The notes under the pieces: generated by a model
What the model was told of the DNA's origin: nothing
The model's input: only the letters and a program-made list of their open reading frames with translations
The model's database searches: none
Translations under genes and position numbers: made by a program
Shown here: piece by piece, positions 1 through 12,058 of the stretch
How the letters are laid out: every line of letters begins with the position of its first letter
Position numbering within the stretch: the stretch's first letter is position 1
DNA from: Dichetophora obliterata
Lineage: Eukaryota; Arthropoda; Insecta; Diptera; Sciomyzidae
Length of the DNA: 64,000 nucleotides
Direction: 5' to 3'
Assembly: GCA_963920525.1 (NCBI GenBank)
Contig: OY986435.1
Coordinates: 220,068,899-220,132,898 of the forward strand

Positions 1-2
1 GG

Positions 3-191
3 TCCAAATATCCTACATTAAAGGAAATAGCACTGTTTTGCAACACACCGCTTACGTCTTCAGGCCCTGTGGAGCGACTATTTTCCTTTGCGGGCATTAT
101 TAATAGTCCAAGGCGGGGTCGCTTGACGGACTTTTCTTTTGAAAAGCTCGTATTGCTGAAAGCGAATATACCCGGTCATTCTAGTTATTAA
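3..191 (+). CDS. hAT transposase, C-terminal dimerization domain (5' part outside window)
   Basis: Frame 3 is open from the window edge to TAA at 189-191. It reads YPTLKEIALF, then TPLTSSGPVERLFSFAG, then SPRRGRLT and EKLVLLKAN. This is the classic hAT C-terminal (Dimer_Tnp_hAT) signature: the P-T-S...E-R-x-F-S-x-A-G core followed by R..L and L..L..N. The domain mediates transposase oligomerisation. The catalytic part would lie left of base 1, so I cannot tell whether the gene is intact; the 62 codons seen have no stop or frameshift. The motif-rich 3' flank that follows (192-650) fits the terminal region of the same element. Confidence 0.9.
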   Translation, partial: SKYPTLKEIALFCNTPLTSSGPVERLFSFAGIINSPRRGRLTDFSFEKLVLLKANIPGHSSY

Positions 192-650
192 ACAGTTAGT
201 ACGTACGTTAAATAGGTGTGCATGTATGTAATATATGTAGTACATATTATGTACATAAGTAATATATATATATGTGAGAAATTCATATTATGAATATTTT
301 TGTTTTATTTTTTTTTTGAAAATATCAAAATAATTGATTCTAATTCGAGCTAATTGAATATCTAATTGCATTAGCACAAGTCAATTAGATTCCTAATTGT
401 AAAGGTAAACCAATTTTTTTTGCTAATGGCAACTAATTGCAATTAGTTTTACCATTGGAATAAAAATTTCAATTATCTAATGGGAATTAGTTGAAATAAT
501 TCTAATTGTTTGATGAATTAGACAATATAAACTAATTGCATCAATTGCTAATTCTAATTGGAATTTAACATGTTTGGTTCAAATAACAAAAATTTCAGTA
601 AAATTATCTTAATTTAGAAGTCTCAATTACTCGAGGTGCCACCCATTTAA
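192..650. repeat. 3' subterminal region of the hAT element with CTAATTG repeats
   Basis: From about 330 to 630 the motif CTAATTG / CAATTAG occurs many times in both orientations, much denser than in the surrounding AT-rich DNA. hAT transposases (Ac, hobo) are known to bind short repeats just inside the ends. The run stops near CTCGAGGTGCCACC at about 633-646, whose complement GGTGGCACCTCGAG resembles a hAT terminus, so this may be the 3' end. The other end and the target duplication are outside the window, so the boundary is tentative. Confidence 0.55.
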
Positions 651-1403
651 GTCAATATTTTTTTGGTATTCTTTTTATTCTCTACTTTTTAGGGATTTAT
701 GTAGATATTTAATATTTCGTTAAAACTAAAAGTTTTTAATTAAAAATTAGTTTCAGATGTGTTTATATTAAATTAACCGTCATGAAATGAAAAACGTCAT
801 AAAAAAGTAGAATTTCGGTACCTTCACTCAATGGTCTATAACTTCATTATTCTACCATGAATTTTCCTCAAAGGCAGTGCGTTTTTTCTTTAAAGAACTA
901 TCTTTACGTACAAAATGATAAGCTGACATTTTTTTGAGATTTCGATGTTTTTTTGATTATTGAAACATTATTCGACTTAATTTTTTAAAAAAAAAAAATT
1001 CGTCGAATTTCTTGTAATTCCTTCAAATTTACTGAGCCAAATGACAAAGTTTTGTTCTAAGCATTTATTTGTAGGTAATTTAATTATCTTGATTTAATTT
1101 TTTTTTTAATTGGTGAATTCGTTTTCGAGATAGGTCGCTATTTATGACACTGCATCCTGGAAAAAGGGGACATTTTTTCAAAAAATCATATCTCAGAAAC
1201 TTGTTCATAGAAAATGTCTTTATTGTGATATTCTTGTTTAGAAGGCCAAAGTCCATAAGAAAAAATTAGTGGTATGTGGATCACAGAAATTTTTTTGGAT
1301 TTTGGCGCCTAGTTTTATTTATATATAATTATTTTATATAATTATAATTATAATATAATTATTTTGATATATATAAAATAATTATTTTTACTTTTATTTA
1401 TAA
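651..1403. other. AT-rich non-coding stretch
   Basis: No open frame with recognisable similarity. The sequence holds homopolymer A/T runs and phrases typical of old dispersed repeats, such as ATCATATCTCAGAAAC at about 1187. I see nothing else that can be supported. Confidence 0.5.
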
Positions 1404-2659
1404 CTAGCTGATATACCCGGTGTTACTCGAGAGTCATTTATATAAACATTTTAATATACACTTTTCGATTAAATGTTTTTGTAAATTTTGGAATTTTGTA
1501 AAAACGTGTTGAATTTAAGTTTGAGACCACTATAAAAATATTAGTTAAAAAATTTACCAAGCTTTTTTAACGAAGTAATAATTTTATCACTGTTTTTTCA
1601 CAATCAAACGTGGGGAGGCAAAAAACTAAGTAGATTACTATAAGGAAGATTTTATACAAACCAAAATGATTGTAATTACTCTAGACACACAACTGCATTC
1701 TGAGATAAATGGGGGACGTTCAAACTATATAGAGATTTTTAACACAAAACTAAGTTTTATTAATAGTCTGGTATGAAAAAATAGATTTTTAGCCATAACT
1801 TTTGATTGGAAAGAGATATTGGGGTAATTTTTTTACAGAAATTATTTTTGAGACTTGAATTTTTTGTAAAAAATATAAAAACAACATTTTGGAAAAAATA
1901 AATTTCGCGAAAAAAATCAAAGGGGGTTGTTTTGATGACAAAATCCCTTGTTGTTTTGATGACAAAAACAGTAAAATAATTTTTGCGCTTAGCTGGAAGA
2001 ATTTTTGCAAATAAATGCTATGTCATATGAAAGGTAGCCAGACGTGCAATTTTTAATTGATTTCGTTTTTACAACAACAACAATTTTTGAGTAATTTTTT
2101 GAGTAAAAAGTCAATATTTTGGACCTTTTTTGGCATACTCATAAAACATATATACACTGGCTTAACGGTACAGTTCAACCTATTTTTGTGAAGTGATTTT
2201 ATTGAACTTTTGAACAAAAAAATTTGAATGAAATATATTAATGGACAGCGGAGATATTTGCATCGAAAGACCAAACTTTGATTTTCATGTCGTTTTTTTC
2301 TCATTCTTAGGCAACGATGTTTTATAAAAAAGTCGTTATACTGAAAATTTCTCCAATTTTGAAGATATGTGAATGTTTTTTATGTCAAAATAACAGAAAT
2401 TTTTTAAAATTAAATACAAAAAAATCTCCGATGGAAAAAAGTTTTATAATAAAAAAATTACCGTAAGTTGAAAAATTTCAGAGGGGGCGTGGCAAAAACT
2501 AAGTATGTAATATTTTAAGTTGGGATGCACTTAATATGTATACCTAGTTTGAGCAAAATCCGTTGAGCCGTTTAGATTTGTATAAAGGTCAAACAAACAA
2601 ACAAACAAACAAGCAAACAAACTAACAAACAAACAGAAAATGAGTTTTATTACTATAGA
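1404..2659 (-). mobile_element. Non-autonomous Helitron, family 1 (full-length ends)
   Basis: Read on the minus strand, it starts TCTATAGTAATAAAACTC, preceded by A. It ends CCGGGTATATCAGCTAG, followed by T. This is the Helitron rule: 5' TC, 3' CTRR, insertion between A and T, no target duplication and no terminal inverted repeats. A CAAA-rich tract lies near the 5' end (2590-2637 on +). No Rep/helicase coding is visible, so it would need a helper element. Fragments of the same family recur at 25075-25610, 26415-26560, 32715-32782 and 61722-61808, showing that it is dispersed. The small open frames inside look like chance frames. Confidence 0.75.
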
Positions 2660-4392
2660 TTATTTTTTATTTTTATTTTATAATTATTTTTTTTTTTCAA
2701 TTTACATTCTATATCAGCATCGTTGCATTTAAATTGAGATATAACTTTTGAAAAAATTGTGCCCAATGAAATCTTTTGACATTTTTTCAAACAGGTTTAT
2801 TCTACAACAGTTAAAAGTTTAAAATTTTTTCGAACATTTACAAAGTCAAACACATAAAAAATAATTCCCGCCCACCTGGCAGCTCTGTTTCTAGCGAACA
2901 TTTTTGACTGTTCCTTTGCCTGACAGACGTGCAGGTATCATTTAAAAAAACAAAAACGAAAAAAGTCTAACTTGTCAATAAAATCCTTTTTTATTATTTT
3001 GTTTTATGTATGTTGTTTTGCCTTCACACACACCTGTATAAATTTTTTCCACTTTATCTGCTGCGCACCACTTTTTTTTTTATAAGGTTCTTATTATTCT
3101 TGCCACTCACTGCTTTTTTTATCGTGGGTTTTTCTCATCATTTTCTCCATTCATATTCATAGCCTTGTTGCTACTCCAGCATTTTCTTGGTATCTCGTGT
3201 CTGCAAGTTACAGTTAAAATATTGCTTTCTTTTAACCATTCCTTGTTGTTAGGCCACAAACAAAGAAAGCAGCCCCTAAACCCGCTCCGAACTTTTTATA
3301 CATCTTTTAACAAGGCATCAGTTGGCATAGAATATAGTCTTAAAATATATTTAACAACGTAATATTATGCTTCCTTTTTAGGAGTACTAAGGAAGGACAT
3401 CATCAATTTGTGATAGGAAAAGTGAAAATACGCCCTACATTTCATTTAAATGCCAAATTGAGATATTTATAAAGTAGCATCAATACAACCAAAAAACGCC
3501 AAGAACAAAGTTCATCCTAATCCTGTTATTGAGCACCTGCTTATGACCATGATTTGAATAGCCTAGGATCATCATCTGTTAATCCTGGATGGTTTCTGGT
3601 CAGAATTAATGAGCAACACGTGATGCGAATTTAAATTCCGTATCTATTACACTTACACCTTGCGATTTATTACAAGCACGTCATTTTTGTATAAAGTTTT
3701 TCATAATGCATTTTTTTATATTTTAAACAGGAAAAAGGAAAATAAAGAAAATTCTTAACATATTTCTGATTTAAAATTGGCAAACAGACCTGCAAACAGT
3801 CTATCGTTTAATTTAATTGTATGTTATATTTTTTCCACAAAAGAGTGGCAAAAGAATGAAAGATACGCCGCACGTGCTTTCCTCTTACTTTTATCTTTAG
3901 AATACCTTGAGAATTTTTACGAAAATGGAAAAAAGGTACTCATTGGACCGTGTCTACTTTTACAAGTTCATTTGATTTTCGCCTCCAGAAAAAAATTAAC
4001 GTCGCTTAGGTCTAAAAATATTTCGTGCAAAATGTTGGTCCCAATTGGACCACGGTAATTGGGCCCGGCGCACAGTGCGTTGTTCCCATACAAAAATTGG
4101 ACAATAATAAAAGGAGTGCTCGTATGGTAATGCAATTTTGTATGCTTAATGAGCTTAAGCCAGTTTAGAAAAATATCAAAAATGGTCGAAATCGGCTACC
4201 TCCCTTGGAACTATATTAAATTTTTACTGGATTTTTTATGAACATGGCTCATTTTAAGCATTTAAAAAAATATTTGTATTACGAAGTAGGAAAAGTAATT
4301 TTCAATTTCTGGTTATATGAAAATTCTATAAAAAAAAACTACTGGATATTTTCGCAAATTTCTTTTTTTATTTGAAAGTACAATCCTTCCGG
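2660..4392. other. Non-coding stretch without recognisable genes
   Basis: Small open frames exist at 3165-3362 and 3777-4058, but their products have low-complexity or random composition and no motif I know. No terminal repeats or target duplications were found here. Confidence 0.5.
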
Positions 4393-5305
4393 TTAATAAT
4401 GGAAAATAATTTCATTCAAATGGCTGCCTCGGCTGGCCATGCAGTAGCCTACACGATCGGTCCAATTTTTAAGCACATTATCGATTGTGTGCAGCTGTCT
4501 GTATTTCACCAATGGCTTCACGAATATTGTCCTTTAAAGCGTCAATTGTCTCTGGCTTGTCGGCGTAACACTTATCTTTGAGGGCACCCCACAAATAATA
4601 GTCCAACGGTGTCAAATCACAGCTCCGAGGTGGCCAAACGACATCAGCTCTGCGGCTGATAATGCGATCTTCAAAAACAGGGCGCAAAACATCGAGTGTA
4701 GCTTCGGCTGTGTGGCACGTAGTGCCGTCCTGTTGAAACCAAATGTTGCCCATATCCTCCTCTTCAATTTTTGTGAACAAAAATTCAACATGGCCCGATA
4801 ACGATCGCCAATGACTGTAACGGCCACTCCTTGCTCATTTTCGAAGAAAAATGGCCCAAATATGCCTCTGGACCAAAATCCGCACCAAACAGTGACTCGT
4901 TTTGGGTGCAGCGGCTTTTCAATGTATGCGTGCGGGTTTTCTGTGCCCCAAATGCGACAATTTTGCTTGTTACATACCCGCCAAATTCAAAATGAGCTTC
5001 ATCTGAAAAGATGATTTTTTTTTGGCGATGATTTTGATGTTGATGGCGCTTCCCGCACACTTTCTGCCACAGCAGCAATATTCTCGGGTGTACGCACTGT
5101 TTTTGGCTTTTCACGCTTTGGTTTTATTGATGAGGATGCCAGTTTCTTTCACTTTTTTCACAAGATAACGAACATACGGAGCTGACGGTGCTTCTCTTCT
5201 TCCAAAATCCATACGCAATTTTCGCACACATTCTGCAACATTACCATGATTTTCAAAGTACTGTCGCAATATTTCCCAGCGTTGTTCAAGCGTATACACA
5301 ACCAT
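4393..5305 (-). pseudogene. Degenerate mariner-type transposase (DD41D spacing)
   Basis: The minus-strand start MVVYTLEQRWEILRQYF and DFGRREAPSAP form the N-terminal helix-turn-helix. Downstream are IIFSDEAHFEFGG (first catalytic Asp), WFQQDGTTCHTA (second) and SCDLTPLDYYLWGALKDK (third). Counting from QQD to LDY gives 41 intervening residues, as in the DD41D group of IS630-Tc1-mariner elements. The third residue could instead be the Asp of CDLTP, which would give 36. The gene is broken by frameshifts near 5110, 4980 and 4780 and again near 4490. The C terminus resumes in another frame and ends at TAA 4393-4395. It is inactive by sequence. No terminal inverted repeats were found, so the element ends are probably lost. 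Its upstream flank was later hit by the MITE at 5347. Confidence 0.85.
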
Positions 5306-5346
5306 ATTCGTTCAGTGGAAGGATAAAACTAATTATCTGTCAAATC

Positions 5347-6405
5347 CACGGTTGCCACCTTTGTGGGAAAAATCCCATTTGTGATTATTTTTAATTGCCG
5401 TGGGAAACGGGAATTCCCATGGGATTTTTTAATTGAGTGTGGTTTTTTTTAATTCACGTGGAATTTTTTTGTTCTGTGGGATTTTTTTAGTTTTGAAGGA
5501 TTTCTTTTTATTTTTCAGTTAAAATATGTATAAAAATATATACATAAAAGTGTATATTTTTCATATTTTGTTCGCCTCAAATCGTCTCAACCCATCTATA
5601 TGATTTTTGCAACGAATTCGTTAAGACTTCGATTACTTTGGTTTGGTGGGAAGTTCTTTCACTCCTGACATAATTCAATGCAATGGTAAAATATGTTTCA
5701 GTGATTTTTTCTCTTTTTTTATCAATATACTAAATTAGTACATCTTAAAATTGATTTGTGATTGACCCTTATTACGAGTTGCTTTCGACGCAATCTTCGC
5801 TGGTTATCGAGCAACAAGCATCGAACGTCACATCATGTCAAAATGTTCGTTGTTCATCGAATTTTCAGTCGAATAGAATTTTGCTTTTGATGCGGCGCGT
5901 GCTGACCAATAATTGTCAAAAAGATAAGAATTTTGTGATTGTGTGTTGCTTTTGAAAGACTAAAAACTAATTTGTAACTCTTTTTGTAAACTTTATGTCT
6001 TAAACAAATATTTTTTATTAAAAGTTATTACTAAAAGACTAATTAAAACACATACGACGAAATATACTAGTTGTTCTTCTTAATTTTTTGTTTAATTTTT
6101 GACAATTTGTTGTCTGTATTATTTACTGTGGTAATTTTTTATAGAAGAGAGATTTTTTGTGATTTTTTTTGTAAAAATGGGATTTATCGTGGTTTTTTTA
6201 AATACAAATGGGATTTTTCGTGGTTTTTTTTATTTCCGTCGGATTTTCGTGGTTATTTTGAATGTCCGTGGGATTTTTTGTGTTTTTTTTTTAATTACGA
6301 TGGGATTTTTTAAAAGTTTATACCATGGGAATTTTTGTGGTTATTAATTTTTGCTATTGTGGGAAAAAGGTTTTTTTTTCGTGGGAATTTGAGGTGGCAA
6401 CCGTG
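5347..6405. mobile_element. hAT-type MITE, family A (CACGGTTGCCACCT ends), copy 1
   Basis: The ends are a perfect 14-bp inverted repeat, CACGGTTGCCACCT ... AGGTGGCAACCGTG. The flanks carry a perfect 8-bp direct duplication, GTCAAATC (5339-5346 and 6406-6413), the hallmark of hAT insertion. Both halves are made of degenerate repeats of the type CGTGGNATTTTTNNA / ATGGGATTTTT. No transposase is encoded; the internal frames at 5758-5955 and 6071-6313 are read-through of the repeats. It sits about 34 bp upstream of the dead mariner start codon and is therefore younger than that insertion. Related copies are at 14966-21604 and 52330-58044. Confidence 0.9.
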
Positions 6406-6413
6406 GTCAAATC

Positions 6414-6801
6414 AGACATGAGCTAAGTGTTACCATTCACGAAATAAGCACTAGTTGGAAAAAAAAACGTTAGATGGCGGACCCTGTAGAACCTATACTC
6501 GTAGATTTAAGAAAAAATCCACTTAATCTTATATGAATTATTTTTTTTTCATCGAAATTTGTCAGTTTCTAAAATTTTTAATTTGATAATATCATATATT
6601 AAAATCACATAAATATGTATCAAATTTTATATTTTCTAAAATTTTTTAATTTTATTTATTTGCTCAAATATTTAAATAATTAAAAACTTACTTCACTCAG
6701 TTAAATCGAAACACAAATTTTTGAAAGTTATTTCTTTAACAGAACCCAAAACAAATTGAACACAACTTTTTTTGTTAGATATTCTCTGTAAGCAGCGCGA
6801 T
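6414..6801. other. AT-rich non-coding gap
   Basis: About 390 bases between the MITE and the LINE fragment. I see only AT-rich sequence, some of it presumably the outer flank of the mariner. No feature can be supported. Confidence 0.4.
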
Positions 6802-7191
6802 GGTTTATCTGTTGTTCACTTCAATGCAAGAAGTTTAAATTGGTCTAAATTAGACTAAATACGCTATCTTTCTCAAGATTCCAGCGTTGATGTTGTCTGT
6901 GTATCTGAGACATGGTTCAATCCTGATATTCCCAATGAATATCTTAATATAAGTAACTATATGCTTTTTAGAAATGACAGAATTGATAAAAAAGGTGATA
7001 GAGTTGCGATATACTGTAAATCTTGTCTCAACGTAAAACTTGAAAGTCAGTCTTGTCAGTCGGATGTTGAATATTTAAATGTTGAATTGACAAATAATCA
7101 TGATGCGAAATTGCTTGTTTCTTGTGTTTATAATCCTTATAGATCTTTTAGTCTTGAACCATTCTTTAGGGTCTTGTCTCAACGTTTAAGG
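6802..7191 (+). pseudogene. LINE endonuclease fragment (CR1/Jockey-like APE domain)
   Basis: The frame reads GLSVVHFNARSL, then VDVVCVSETWF, then LFRNDRIDKKGDRVAIYCK and VEYLNVEL. These are the NARSL, SETWF and RNDR..GGG-VA.Y segments of the apurinic-type endonuclease that begins ORF2 of CR1/Jockey LINEs. One in-frame TAA (after SKLD, about 6856) interrupts it. The usual G-G-G-V before AIYC is changed to GDRV. Similarity ends near 7191; no reverse transcriptase follows, so this is an internal fragment. Confidence 0.8.
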
Positions 7192-8250
7192 GAGTATTCC
7201 TGGTTGGAAGGTTGTTTTTGGACCCTTTTTGAAAAACTTCTCATTTGAAAATGCAAAGAGTTATTCAAATTCTGTTTTTTTTCTATTGTATTAAGAACAT
7301 ATTTAATTAAATAAAAAATGTTTTCCCTTGTACGAGGGCTGTTAAAAAAGTTGTCGGCCTTCAAAGTTGGGCGTCGAAAAAAAGGTATGCTGCTTGCGGC
7401 CCGGACAACTCGACTTCGGATCATCTGGAATAGAAAAAGTAAACGGCGTCAGATTCAGTACAGATGTAATTCTGGTCCCTACCTCAATCATAATTTTGCG
7501 ATTATTTTTTACAAAATGGTGGTCATTGAAAAATGAAAAACCTATTTTGGGTCTTTTTTTTAGTTTAGTGTATAAAAAATAGTGAAAAATTGTTTAAAAT
7601 TTTGACTGAGGTAGAGAACAGAATGGTTACAATTGTCGAATGGTCGATTGCACTTTGTTTCATCAAAATCGGTTCAGAACTACGGGCGCAATCTGGGTCG
7701 CAAGCTCGAAAAACGTGGTTTCGAGATAAACACGTTTAAGTTTGAAGTTTTTTTTTGCATATAAAAAAACAAATTGAAATGAAAATGTTGAGCATGCAGT
7801 TTTAGAAATTCGACAATTCTGCTTCTGTTGCACTTGGTTTCATCAATCGAGTAGAACCGCAGAAAAGTGACTTCGAAGTTCAAAAACGTGATTTTTAAAA
7901 ATTTCAAAGAAAAGTTTAGGCAATAAAACATTTTTGTTTTTGTGAAATACTTACATATATCAATCTGCAATGCCAGCCCCATAAAGAACTCTTTCCTCTT
8001 CTTCAAAAAATGAGGACTCAGCGGCTCTTTGTGCTCTTCGGGCAGTTCTACCTTATTTTGATGCGGCCAGAGCTCTGGGTTCGGACCTTTTCAAGCGTTC
8101 TTCGTTCCGAGACATGGCGAAATCATATGTGACGTTGCCAATCATTATGCCCATAGGTTCATTATTTGAAGTATTGGCAGAAAACCTTCGTTAAATATGA
8201 CAGTTGCAATATAATTGGCAATCACAATAGTGCGTGCGCCGGTGTGTTAA
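7192..8250. other. Non-coding stretch with possible old transposon ends
   Basis: The phrase TACGAGGGCTGTTAAAAAAG at 7330-7349 resembles mariner termini, but no partner was found. Frames at 7318-7582 and 7680-8006 show no known motif. The part just before 8251 may be the promoter side of the next pseudogene. Confidence 0.35.
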
Positions 8251-10130
8251 AATGAGTAAAACTGAATCAGACTTTTCAGTATCGGGTTCAGAATATGTAG
8301 ATAAATCTTATGAAGAAGACACATCAAGCGTCGAAATATTACTTGCTCAAAAAGGTAAACTATTATTTTTTCGATTTTCACCAGGTATTATGTTTGTCTC
8401 CTATTCAGGAAAAAAGCGTGCAAAATAAGAACATGTGGAAAAAAGTAAGAACAAAAAGGAGGAGAACGGAATGCAAGAAGTATACAAACCGCAAGGGGAA
8501 TGCTGTTGCAGCAAAAACAATGGGTCAGCCCTGCAGTTGCAAAGAAAAATGTTTTGACCCTAGGAACAGGGATCTACATGCAAAAATTTTTAAGAGTTTT
8601 ACGAACTGGGAAATAAGGAAATACAGGATGCATATTTGTGTGGATTAATACATCGAAATTGTATTCAAAGACGTCGTTCTGCGAGTGGAAATGAAGTAAG
8701 AAAATGTCAATACAAATACTGTTTACGTGGTCTTCAGCATGAAGTACAAGTACGTAAAAAAGCATTTTGCTCTTTTCATGGTGTTCATAAGAGTAGGATT
8801 GAAAGACTATCATGCTTTTTGCTTAATAATATAACAGCGCCTTCTAACATGAAAAGACGGCACTCAAACAGGGCAAACAAGATTCCAGAATATATTATCC
8901 AGAACATCGACAGTCACATTAAGAGTTTCCCAAAACGATCTTCGCACTATAGCCAAAATAAAGAATGGAGGTACCTATTTATTTACAAATGTATGAAAAG
9001 TTTTTGATTTGCTAAATGAACAAAATGGTAACCCAAAGCCAAGAGTAACTTACGACTTCTATGGAGAATATTTTTTGAACAATTTCAAACTTTCCTTTGG
9101 ATCACCTAGATCTGATACTTGTCAGACGTGTGACACTTATGAAAAAAAAATTTCAGCAGCTGAGACAGAGAAAGAACGAAGTTCACTTAAAATAGAAAAA
9201 GATCTACAAGTAAATAAAGCTATAGCATTTTACGATGATTTAAGCGAAAAAAGTGGTTTGTGCTAAAAAAGATAACACAGTGTTTAACTTTTGATTTTCA
9301 GCAAAATTTGTCACTTTCTTTAATACCATCCATCTAGTGATGTTTTATATAAAAGGCAGCTATGGGTTTTTAATTCTTGTATTTATCAATGCACTACCAA
9401 AAAAAGCCACGTGTACATGTATGATGAAACAATTGGGAAAAAAGATCCAAACGAAGTTATCAGCTTTTTGCACCAATTTATTGACAACTTTTTGAGTGGA
9501 AGTGTTACTAAATTATACTTATTTTCCGATAATTGCGGCGCTCAAAATAAAAACAACACTCTCGTCCAGTACTTACATGCTCTTATTAAGCACAAAAATA
9601 TCAGTGTCATTGAACATCATTTACCAGAACCGGGACATAGTTTCCATGCGATCGCTCTTTTGGTGTCATTGAAAAGCAAAAATGGCGCGTTGAACATCTT
9701 TATTTACCCAAAGATTAGCGAAACTTATAAGTAAAGTGTTCCAAAAAATTTAATGTCATATCCGTGACCAATATCGCCATTTTTTATTTCAAGGCCAGCT
9801 TGAGTCCATTCTACAAAAAAACTGTTACCAACAAAGAAATGATAAAATGGACCATTTCAATATATCGAAAATTTTCTTATGTCAAGGAAGGAAATACTAC
9901 CTCAATATCAGCTTCCATTAATCATCATGGGCCATTAACGACTTACGAAATTTAAATAAAAGCAAATGTGCAAAGTGACCCCTTCAAACCAAATTGTCTA
10001 TACAGACGCAGACTTCCCCTCAACCCAAAAAAGTATGAGGATGTCACTAATTTGGCTAAAAAGTATATTGCTCCTGCGGATATGCACTTTTATAATAGCC
10101 TTGAGTCCCAGCAGTATACAAGAAAGTGAA
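8251..10130 (+). pseudogene. Transposon protein of the DNCGGQN / DUF7869 type, decayed
   Basis: An acidic start, MSKTESDFSVSGSEYVDKS, is followed by what looks like a 5' intron (GTAAAC at about 8354 to TATTCAG at about 8409). A Cys-rich segment GQPCSCKEKCFD comes next, then DAYLCGLIHRN, RSSHYSQNK, FKLSFGSPRSDTCQTCD and FDFQQNL. After these come VYMYDETIGKKDPNEVISFL, LYLFSDNCGAQNKNNTLV, EPGHSF and the C-terminal YIAPADMHFY. The order matches the insect transposon-borne proteins annotated as DUF7869, with the catalytic-like D in S-D-N-C-G-x-Q-N. Multiple frameshifts (about 8625, 9000, 9270, 9655, 9735) and stops make it a pseudogene. I do not assign it firmly to a transposon superfamily. No ends were identified. 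Confidence 0.75.
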
Positions 10131-10430
10131 AATTTAGAATATGATGATGATAACGAGGCTCTGAATTAACTGTCACCAAAAACGGTGTAAAAACCGGTTA
10201 ATTCCAAAACTTCATTATTAGTTTTCTAAATGACAAAAAGATTATTTTCTAGTTTTCTTGAACTCAATGAATATGTTTTTATGTTTTTCTTTCAAAAATA
10301 AATGAAAATTTTGCAAAAATTCGGTTTCTTAATTTTTACGATGTTTTTTTTATTTTTCTCAAAATTTTAAAAAGTGGAGTTATCCGGTTGTTGTTCTTGG
10401 TGCTTCAATTGTTGTCGAGGAATATAATTG
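10131..10430. other. Non-coding gap
   Basis: About 300 bases of AT-rich sequence between the DUF7869-type relic and the C-terminal end of the pogo-type relic. Nothing further is recognised. Confidence 0.4.
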
Positions 10431-12058
10431 CTATGTTGATTTTGTCAAAAATTTGTCCCTAGTTAGTTGAAGTGTCTTCGCTTTGTTTTTCAAATAAATT
10501 TCTTCGTAACAATTGATAGCATACGCAACGGATTGTGTCGCTTTTAAACTACGTTTGTCGTCAGGATCATTATCAAAAAATGTAGCCATTCCCTGGGTTA
10601 TTAGTTGCATTGCTTCCGAAATAAGAACAGTAGTAAGTTTTTTTCTTCAATAATCACCTCAGGTGCAACAATTTTATCTTCCAAAGCGTATTCGACACTC
10701 AATCCAATCATTACTTAGCTCTTCTTCGTGGGATATCAGCAACTCGTCAATATAGCTCTTCTCCATGCCTTGAAAGTTTACTTCTGCAGCTATTTCTGCA
10801 AGTTCTTTACGGACAGTTGGTACATCATTAATATCTTCTATATTTTTACTTATGCATTCTGGCCATAATTCACGCCAAGTTCCGTTCATACATGTTTTTT
10901 TACTTCTATCCATGACAAGTTGATATTTTTGATCGCCGTTAATATGTTGTAATTTTTCCAGAAGTCTTTTATAGATGGCTAGTTTTGTCCATCAGTTTCT
11001 GCAATAAGCTGACTAAACGTCCGTCTTAAATAATAACATTTAAAGTTAGATAATTCACCTTGGTCCATTGGTTGTATGATGGAGGTTGTATTTGGAGGCA
11101 TAAAAACAACTTTTATATTTTCAGAAAATTCATCTGAATAAATAGGATGTCCTGGAGCATGTCTAATAACAACAACACTTTAAAATCAATATTTTCAGAA
11201 GAGCAATAGGCTTTTAAGTCAGGAACAGCGCAATTTTCTATCCAGTTTTTAAATAAAGATGCAGTCATCCAGGCCTTCTTGTTGGCGCGCCAATAAATTG
11301 GAAGATCGCTCTTGTTTACATTTTTAAAAGCTCTTGGATTTTCAGAATGGTAGACCAGAAAAGGCTTAAATTTAAAATCCCCTTCAGCATTTCCTTCTAA
11401 GAGAAGGGTAAGCCGATCTTTGGTGACTTTATATCCAGGGCAAGATTTTTCAGATTTGGAAATGTAGGTTCTTCCCGGTAGGCGTTTCCAAAATAAACCT
11501 GTTTCATCGACATTTAGAACTTGCTTAGCAGAATATCCATCCTCATCAATAATGGCTTATAACTCAAGTTTAAATTTATTAGCAGCTGAAATATCTGCAC
11601 TAGCTGCTTCTCCTTTCAACGCAACATTATGCAAATTTGCTCGAGTTCTGAAGCGGTTGAACCAACCTTGGCTTGCTTCAAATTTTTCTAAACATTCACC
11701 GCTTGATAAAGAACAGTTGTCTTTAAGATCATTAAATAAACTCAGGGCTTTATTCTGAATAACCATCTTGCTTAGTGGCATCCTTTGTTGATTTTGGTTT
11801 TCTATCCAAATGCTAAGAAGCGACTCCATTTTGACCATCAAAAAACTGCTCTGTTTTGTTATTTGTTCAGTCTGTAATGGCGTCGCAGATTTAGCAAACT
11901 CATTTATTTTATCAGCATCTTGGTTACAGATTTGTCCTTACTGTGGTGGGAGGTAAATCAAGATTTCTGCCAATGTCAGCAGCTTTTTCACCAGATTTAA
12001 AACGTTTTAAGACTTCCAGTTTTAATTCTAAACTGATTTGTTTTCTCTTTTAGCTCAT
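10431..12058 (-). pseudogene. pogo/Tigger-type transposase (CENP-B/jerky family), decayed
   Basis: On the minus strand the product begins with a Psq-type helix-turn-helix: KRFKSGEKAADIGRNLDLPP and TTVRT. A CENP-B HTH follows, with MESLLSIWIENQNQQRMPLS and SQGWFNRFRTRANLHNV ... GEAASAD. The DDE domain has NVDETGLFWKRLPGRTY, KDRLTLLLEGNAEGDFKFKP and VYHSENPRAF, then KVLLLLD, the second Asp, where the frame breaks. The C terminus matches jerky-like proteins (WRELWPECISKN) and ends at TAG 10431-10433. There is a stop at codon 3 after the likely ATG (12056-12058), with frameshifts near 11930, 11180 and 10630. It is a dead element; the 12280-12386 repeats are its right end. Confidence 0.85.

Noticed and set aside
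7330..7349. TACGAGGGCTGTTAAAAAAG as a mariner terminus
   Set aside because: No inverted partner, target duplication or transposase found nearby.
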